A DNA stretch of 64,000 nt from assembly GCA_038373885.1 (NCBI GenBank), contig JAWZYV010016535.1:992001-1056000 (forward strand), read 5' to 3'. This document shows, in pieces, positions 59,641-64,000 of this stretch. Each line of letters starts with the position of its first letter. Position 1 is the first letter of the stretch. Position numbers and translations under genes: made by a program. The DNA comes from Cheiracanthium punctorium (lineage: Eukaryota; Arthropoda; Arachnida; Araneae; Cheiracanthiidae). Below the pieces are notes generated by a model. The model had not been told where the DNA came from. It worked only from the letters and a program-made list of their open reading frames with translations, and did no database searches.

Positions 59641-60510
59641 GCATAAAAAATCTCTTAAATTCCGGGAACGGGTGGACTTTCAAAGTTTTAAAGTGGACTA
59701 TGAGTTATTCTATATTATTTTACATATCTGTGTAAAATTTCAGACCGATATGTCTATTTTTGTGGATTTGTATACAACTCAAATCCACAAACAAACAAAC
59801 AAACAAACCGAATTTCATTTTTATTTATCCTAATATACCATTAATCCCAATCCAAACGTGACAAAAATTCATAATAAAAATGGAGGGGTCATTTTTAACC
59901 ACTCCTGTACCAGGGATATGTATATAAAGATTACATTAAAAACCAGTTTTTTGGGCATTTAGATTATACAATCACAGTAAAATAAAATCCACCTTATGTG
60001 CTGGTTACATTGGTTATAGACCTAAATAAGCCATGTATCCACATGAGGTTACATTGGGATTTTGCCGTATACATAGCATACATTGGTTCGCAAGGGGTTA
60101 AAGGGATTTAAGGGAAAAAGAGGTTTAAAAGCCTGTTAAATGCACCCCCCAACCCAAAAAACACAAAGAAAAGTCATTAAAAAAATTGGAGGTGTCACTT
60201 ACTCTTTAATAAAAGGAAAAATGTTAGAAGGAGGTTCACTGGGAGAGAGAAAAAGGTTGTGAAACACTGGTCTATACTGTAGTCACAGAAAGTCTGCTTT
60301 CAAAGGCATCAGAAGTTTGGGGATCCTACGTGATTTTTCCAAACAACAAAAATATCTGCTGTCTTCTGAGAGATAATATACAGTTAACATTGAATTCAGT
60401 GTAACAGGAGTTATTCGAATGAAAAGAGGGCACTCTCTCCGGATTTTTCGAAATTCCAGTTTGTTTAAAAAGTGGAGAGGGCGCTTAGTTAAAATTTGAG
60501 CACGGAAATA

Positions 60511-60575
60511 CCTTAGTAATTAGTTAAAAACATTAAAAAGCCTAAAATCTCCGTAAAATAATTAAAACACGCACC
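60511..60575 (-). repeat. Penelope-like terminus (shared with 27843-27925)
   Basis: It contains aattagttaaaaacattaaa followed by aagcctaaaatctccgtaaa, identical to a piece inserted into the repeat at 27.8 kb. On the minus strand it follows the hammerhead-like motif, the same order as at 22.8 kb, but the flank sequence is of a different subtype. Confidence 0.5.
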
Positions 60576-60620
60576 ATGAGCGCTTTCGACAGCCTAGCCC
60601 ACTGTCATCATCAGAACTGA
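60576..60620 (-). ncRNA. Hammerhead-ribozyme-like motif, second copy
   Basis: Minus strand: CUGAUGA (60608-60614), one extra U, stem II GACAG/CUGUC (60602-60606 with 60588-60592) with a nine-base loop, then GAAA (60584-60587) and GCGCUC, where AGCGCU is self-complementary and CUC is a permitted cleavage triplet. It shares with 22794-22838 the extra base before stem II. Stem II is perfect, which is unusual for chance. Not tested for activity. Confidence 0.55.
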
Positions 60621-60894
60621 GCTGCTTGGCTCGTTCACCGCTTCTTCTTCACCAAGGCCTGCCACGATTGCTCGATCTGCGCATGTGCCATGTCATTGAC
60701 GACGTGGAGAGGGCGTTTAATCAGAAGGGGCAGATTAAACGAATATTACGGGATTTATTTTTTATCAATAATTTTAACAGGATTTGCATGAACCTTTAAA
60801 GTTATTAAAAACTTCTTAATTTGGCCATTTTATTTATTATTTTTTTTTCCTTGGAGGTGTGGAGTGGGGGTGAGCAGCTATGGTTAAAAACTCA

Positions 60895-61080
60895 TTTAAG
60901 GGCAGATTAAGGGGGGGGGCGTCGGAGGGTTTCCCCCACCCCACCCCCGAGAAAAAAGATATTAATGTAAAATATCCTATTTTATTTCCATAAAATGGAT
61001 GTATATGTCAATCTTCTAGCTAACTGCCCCCACCGACTGACTGACCCCCCCCCTCGACAAACTTGCATTAATCCGCCACT
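60895..61080. repeat. Dispersed repeat fragment shared with 7940-8035
   Basis: Both segments contain cccgagaaaaaa, cctattttattt/cttccataaaatgga in the same order. C- and G-rich runs flank it. Family unknown. Confidence 0.45.
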
Positions 61081-62299
61081 CTGCTCATTTTTAGAATTTT
61101 TGCAACTGTATTAAGGAAAAGGCTTATCTACATTTCTTAAATAAGTTTGTAATCTAATCATTTAGTTTGTATGATAATTATGTTACACATGTAATTCTAA
61201 AGGTTTTTTTATCTGTTTTTTTTTAACTTTTTACAAACTGAATTGAGATTCATGCATTTTTTATTTTTTGCATATTTTGTTTTCTAATGCATTAGTTAAA
61301 GGATATTTTAAATGGGAAAAAAATATTATATACAATTTTCACTGTGTTTCCAGTTGGGAGCATGGATCATTTCTGACTATACTTTTACTTTTTTTTTTTT
61401 TTAACAGAATATACTGATGGGTATTTTAAATAGTAAGTGGAATATTAATAATTATAAAAACAACATCAATAGTCAATATTTTTTTTTTTTTTTAAGTAAA
61501 GATATGGATTAATCTAGAAGGGCATGGTGATGTATCAAGATAGCTCTGTAAAAATTTATGAAAATGGCTATTTCCATGAATTTTTGTCCAGTTTCCCACA
61601 AATGATAAAAAAGCGACTTCTATTTCAAAAAATCAAGTCATCTTTTAACTTAAGCTGCTAATTTTTTCAAGTCAATATTGATAAAATTTCATTTTGAATA
61701 AATTTTTAATTTGATGTTTCCAATTCGGAACATTAGCCTATAAAAGGTTAATTACTTTATTCAGGAATGCCACTCATAAAAAAAAAAGAGGAAATTCTAC
61801 ATGCAATAAAATTTGAAGCTTTTTTATTACATTTGTTTGTTAATTCCACAATTAAAAATGTGTTGCATTGAAATCAGAGTTATATTACTGCTGCATAAAA
61901 TTATGCAGTGTATATTAAAAAAATATACAGTCTAATAAACATGAGTATGAATACGTTCAAATCAAATACTTTTTCAGAATTTAAGTCATTCAATTTCTGC
62001 ATTTTCACACTAATCAAAATCATCAAAAATAAAATTAATTAATTAAAAAAAAAGGGAAAAGATTAATTTTCATTTTTAGAACTAGTTTTTAAGAACATTT
62101 CTGTAATAGTTAAGTTTTTCTTCAGATTTTTAATTCTTTATCTTATTTGGTTCAGGTCTTTTTAGAGCTATCTGTGGTTCTATATCAGCAACTTGACTCG
62201 TTGCTCTTTTAGTTTTATTTAAATTTCTTTCATCACCATTAATGTCTGGTTCACATGGTCTCTTTTCACTCAACATCTTTGAGCATACAAGTAATCTCT

Positions 62300-62775
62300 G
62301 ACTTTTTAGAATCATGTATTAATTCTTTTTTTGCATGCCTTTGTCTTTTAGCTGCATCTGAAGGCAACGTTTTTGCAGCTTTCTTAACAATTATTTTCTT
62401 TTTCTCTTCTTTTACTTGCCTACTTTGACGGATTCTTTCAAAATATAATTTTCAAGCATTTTTAAAGTTTCTAGTCAGGTTTGGATTAACCTTATCCCTT
62501 AGGAAGTCTTTTTTTTTTGAAAACATTTCAACTGATGATTTTCTTTGAATGAAGTTCATACTTAATGCACTGCATTGCAGTAAATGTTGACACATTTAAC
62601 TTGTTCCTTTCAGACGTAATTATTTTGTTCATGATGCTGAAACTGGCTTCCACTTTGGGTCTGTGGAAACAAGTTAAGACTGCAAACATTAATCTGGACA
62701 GTAAAGGATGCTTGGAAGTTATCTCTACTTCTCTCCACGACAGGCGTATAGATATATTCTCCTCAATGTATTGAA
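62300..62775 (-). pseudogene. hAT transposase C-terminal (dimerisation) relic
   Basis: On the minus strand the frame reads HPLLSRLMFAVLTCFHRPKV, then VEASFSIMNKIITSERNKLN, then TAMQCIKYEL. The VE.SFS.MN.I.T..RN.L pattern is the hallmark of the hAT C-terminal dimerisation region. A stop after KKIIS and further frame breaks lead into a lysine-rich tail (LYFERIRQSRQVKEEKKKII). No upstream RNaseH-like catalytic domain is found. It sits in MRPS23 intron 3 and is non-functional. Confidence 0.7.
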
Positions 62776-63099
62776 AATCATCATTTTAAAAATTGTGAAC
62801 TTCCAAGACATAATTATTTACTTTAAATCCTTTAATTACATTAGGCCCATACTGGATTAGATCCTTCATTAATTTTAAAGAAATGGAATGCTTCCTAAGA
62901 GATGGATTTAAAGAGGATACACAGCCTTCAAAAAAGAATTGTCAAATAGCATTACAAAATTTCCATATTTTCAAAGTCTGTTTTTATTTTTTTGTTTTTT
63001 GAAGATAAGGGATTTAAGATGCATAACTGTGTTTTATGTTCTATTGTTGCTTTTAAACTAACTTCAGGTTTCAAACTTTTATTTCTTATTTGCCATCAG

Positions 63100-63220
63100 A
63101 TTTGTAGAAAAATACCAAGAAATTGAGAAGATAGGCCAATATTTAAATGATGAAGATATTTTCAAAGCTACTGAAGTTGCATTAGAGAAAGAAGGAATAA
63201 CATTTTTAAGGAACAAAAAG
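63100..63220 (+). CDS. MRPS23: MRPS23 coding exon 4 (gene continues past the window)
   Basis: One hundred twenty-one bases from acceptor tttgccatcag to donor gtaatt. The first base completes Arg94; it reads FVEKYQEIEKIGQYLNDEDI, then FKATEVALEKEGITFLRNKK. The RFVEKY..... LG motif and the ALL.EGI..R block match human RFVEKYTELQKLGE and GKALLAEGVILRR. It ends on a codon boundary at residue 134; human mS23 has 190 residues, so the C-terminal exon(s) should lie beyond 64000 or in the last 780 bases, where I see no convincing one. Confidence 0.92.
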
Positions 63221-64000
63221 GTAATTTTTTGCCATTAAAATTATTGCACTTTGATAGCAGATTCTTTGACAGGCAGACCGATTTCTGCTTGAGGCTGCTA
63301 AAAAGGCATTAGATTAGATTTGCAAAATATGTTGAACTACTAAAATGTAAATAGTTAATTATGTAAATAAAAGTTGTATATAAATGTAACGAATTGCCTT
63401 CAATATTTTGAGCTCCGATGAATTTAAAACCACTGAACCAAGGATTTTGAACGGTGATTAATAACATTTTGGACTGAAATCCCTGTCAGAGGCATTCAAA
63501 CAAACACAGCTGCCTCACTTGGCTGATTCCCCCTCCCCAAATGATTTTGCTGATAAGCCATCTTTGAGTATTATAACACAAACATTTCATTTCAGATTTA
63601 TACACACAATGAGATGATCGCTATTCATTAATTATTTTCAGCTGTCTTTTTGCAAGCTGCTTACTTATTTATGGATGGATTGTGAATAAAGTGCAGAGGA
63701 AAAATGTTTCAAGTTTCAAGCTATACAAAAATTAGAAATAATAGAGTTTTAGCATGGCAATTAAAACAACATATTTTGAAACTGGGGCAGTATGAATGCA
63801 AAAATGAGTTATACAATTACATATGTTACTTGATATTTTTTCAATGAAACAAAAAATCATATAGATACTGTTTTTAAGCAGAATGTTTAAAAGTATTTAC
63901 AGTTTAGTAAAAACTCAGTATTTTAATGTTAATTATAAGATGCATTTTGCTAGAGCCATCTGTTATTGAATTTTGTTTTAAATTCGGTAGTAAAAATTTT
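63221..64000. other. MRPS23 intron 4 (partial)
   Basis: AT-rich sequence after the exon 4 donor; no acceptor followed by a frame resembling the mS23 C-terminus is visible. The intron presumably continues past the window. Confidence 0.45.

Overview
This window is eukaryotic nuclear DNA: AT-rich, with long introns, canonical GT-AG splice sites, AATAAA signals and dense DNA-transposon, Penelope-like, LINE and SINE relics. The repeat mix (many hAT and mariner elements, DUF4817-type transposase, tRNA-SINEs, Penelope-type termini) suggests an arthropod, perhaps a chelicerate such as a spider. That placement is inference. Most long open frames are spurious or transposon relics; the real coding content is a set of small exons.

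Two host genes are well supported by codon-phase-consistent exon chains. NSMCE2 (MMS21/NSE2, the SUMO E3 ligase of the SMC5/6 complex) lies on the minus strand as six coding exons (43444 down to 17215), giving a 216-residue protein with all four SP-RING zinc ligands. MRPS23 (mitochondrial small-subunit ribosomal protein mS23) lies on the plus strand; four coding exons (51044-63220, 134 codons) are in the window and the 3' end lies beyond it. The two genes are divergent, with start codons about 7.6 kb apart. A weaker third gene may end on the plus strand at about 14.1-14.4 kb (candidate small exons plus AATAAA), convergent with NSMCE2.

Layout: 1-8 kb, intergenic DNA filled by a 6.1 kb hAT-like element into which a second 3.8 kb hAT-like element inserted, itself holding a 1.27 kb tandem duplication and a tRNA-SINE. 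8.7-14.4 kb, a CpG-rich spot, inverted Penelope-like ends, short palindrome arrays and the candidate gene end. 14.5-16.5 kb, a Tigger/pogo element with a decayed transposase. 17.2-43.4 kb, NSMCE2, whose introns carry a 3.5 kb element with an 8-bp target duplication, a mariner-like transposase relic, a hammerhead-like motif, two foldback elements and a 3.1 kb hAT-like element. 42.2-42.9 kb, a 75-bp minisatellite abutting a perfect 32-bp-arm palindrome. 43.4-51 kb, intergenic nested MITEs, hAT-like elements and a LINE tail split by a SINE. 51-64 kb, MRPS23, with more MITEs, a second hammerhead-like motif and a hAT transposase relic in its introns.

I found no convincing new multi-gene system. 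The most unusual items are the nested insertions with intact target duplications, the two hammerhead-like motifs sharing the same one-base departure from the canonical core, the foldback element with tRNA-like promoter boxes in both arms, and the long perfect palindrome beside the minisatellite.
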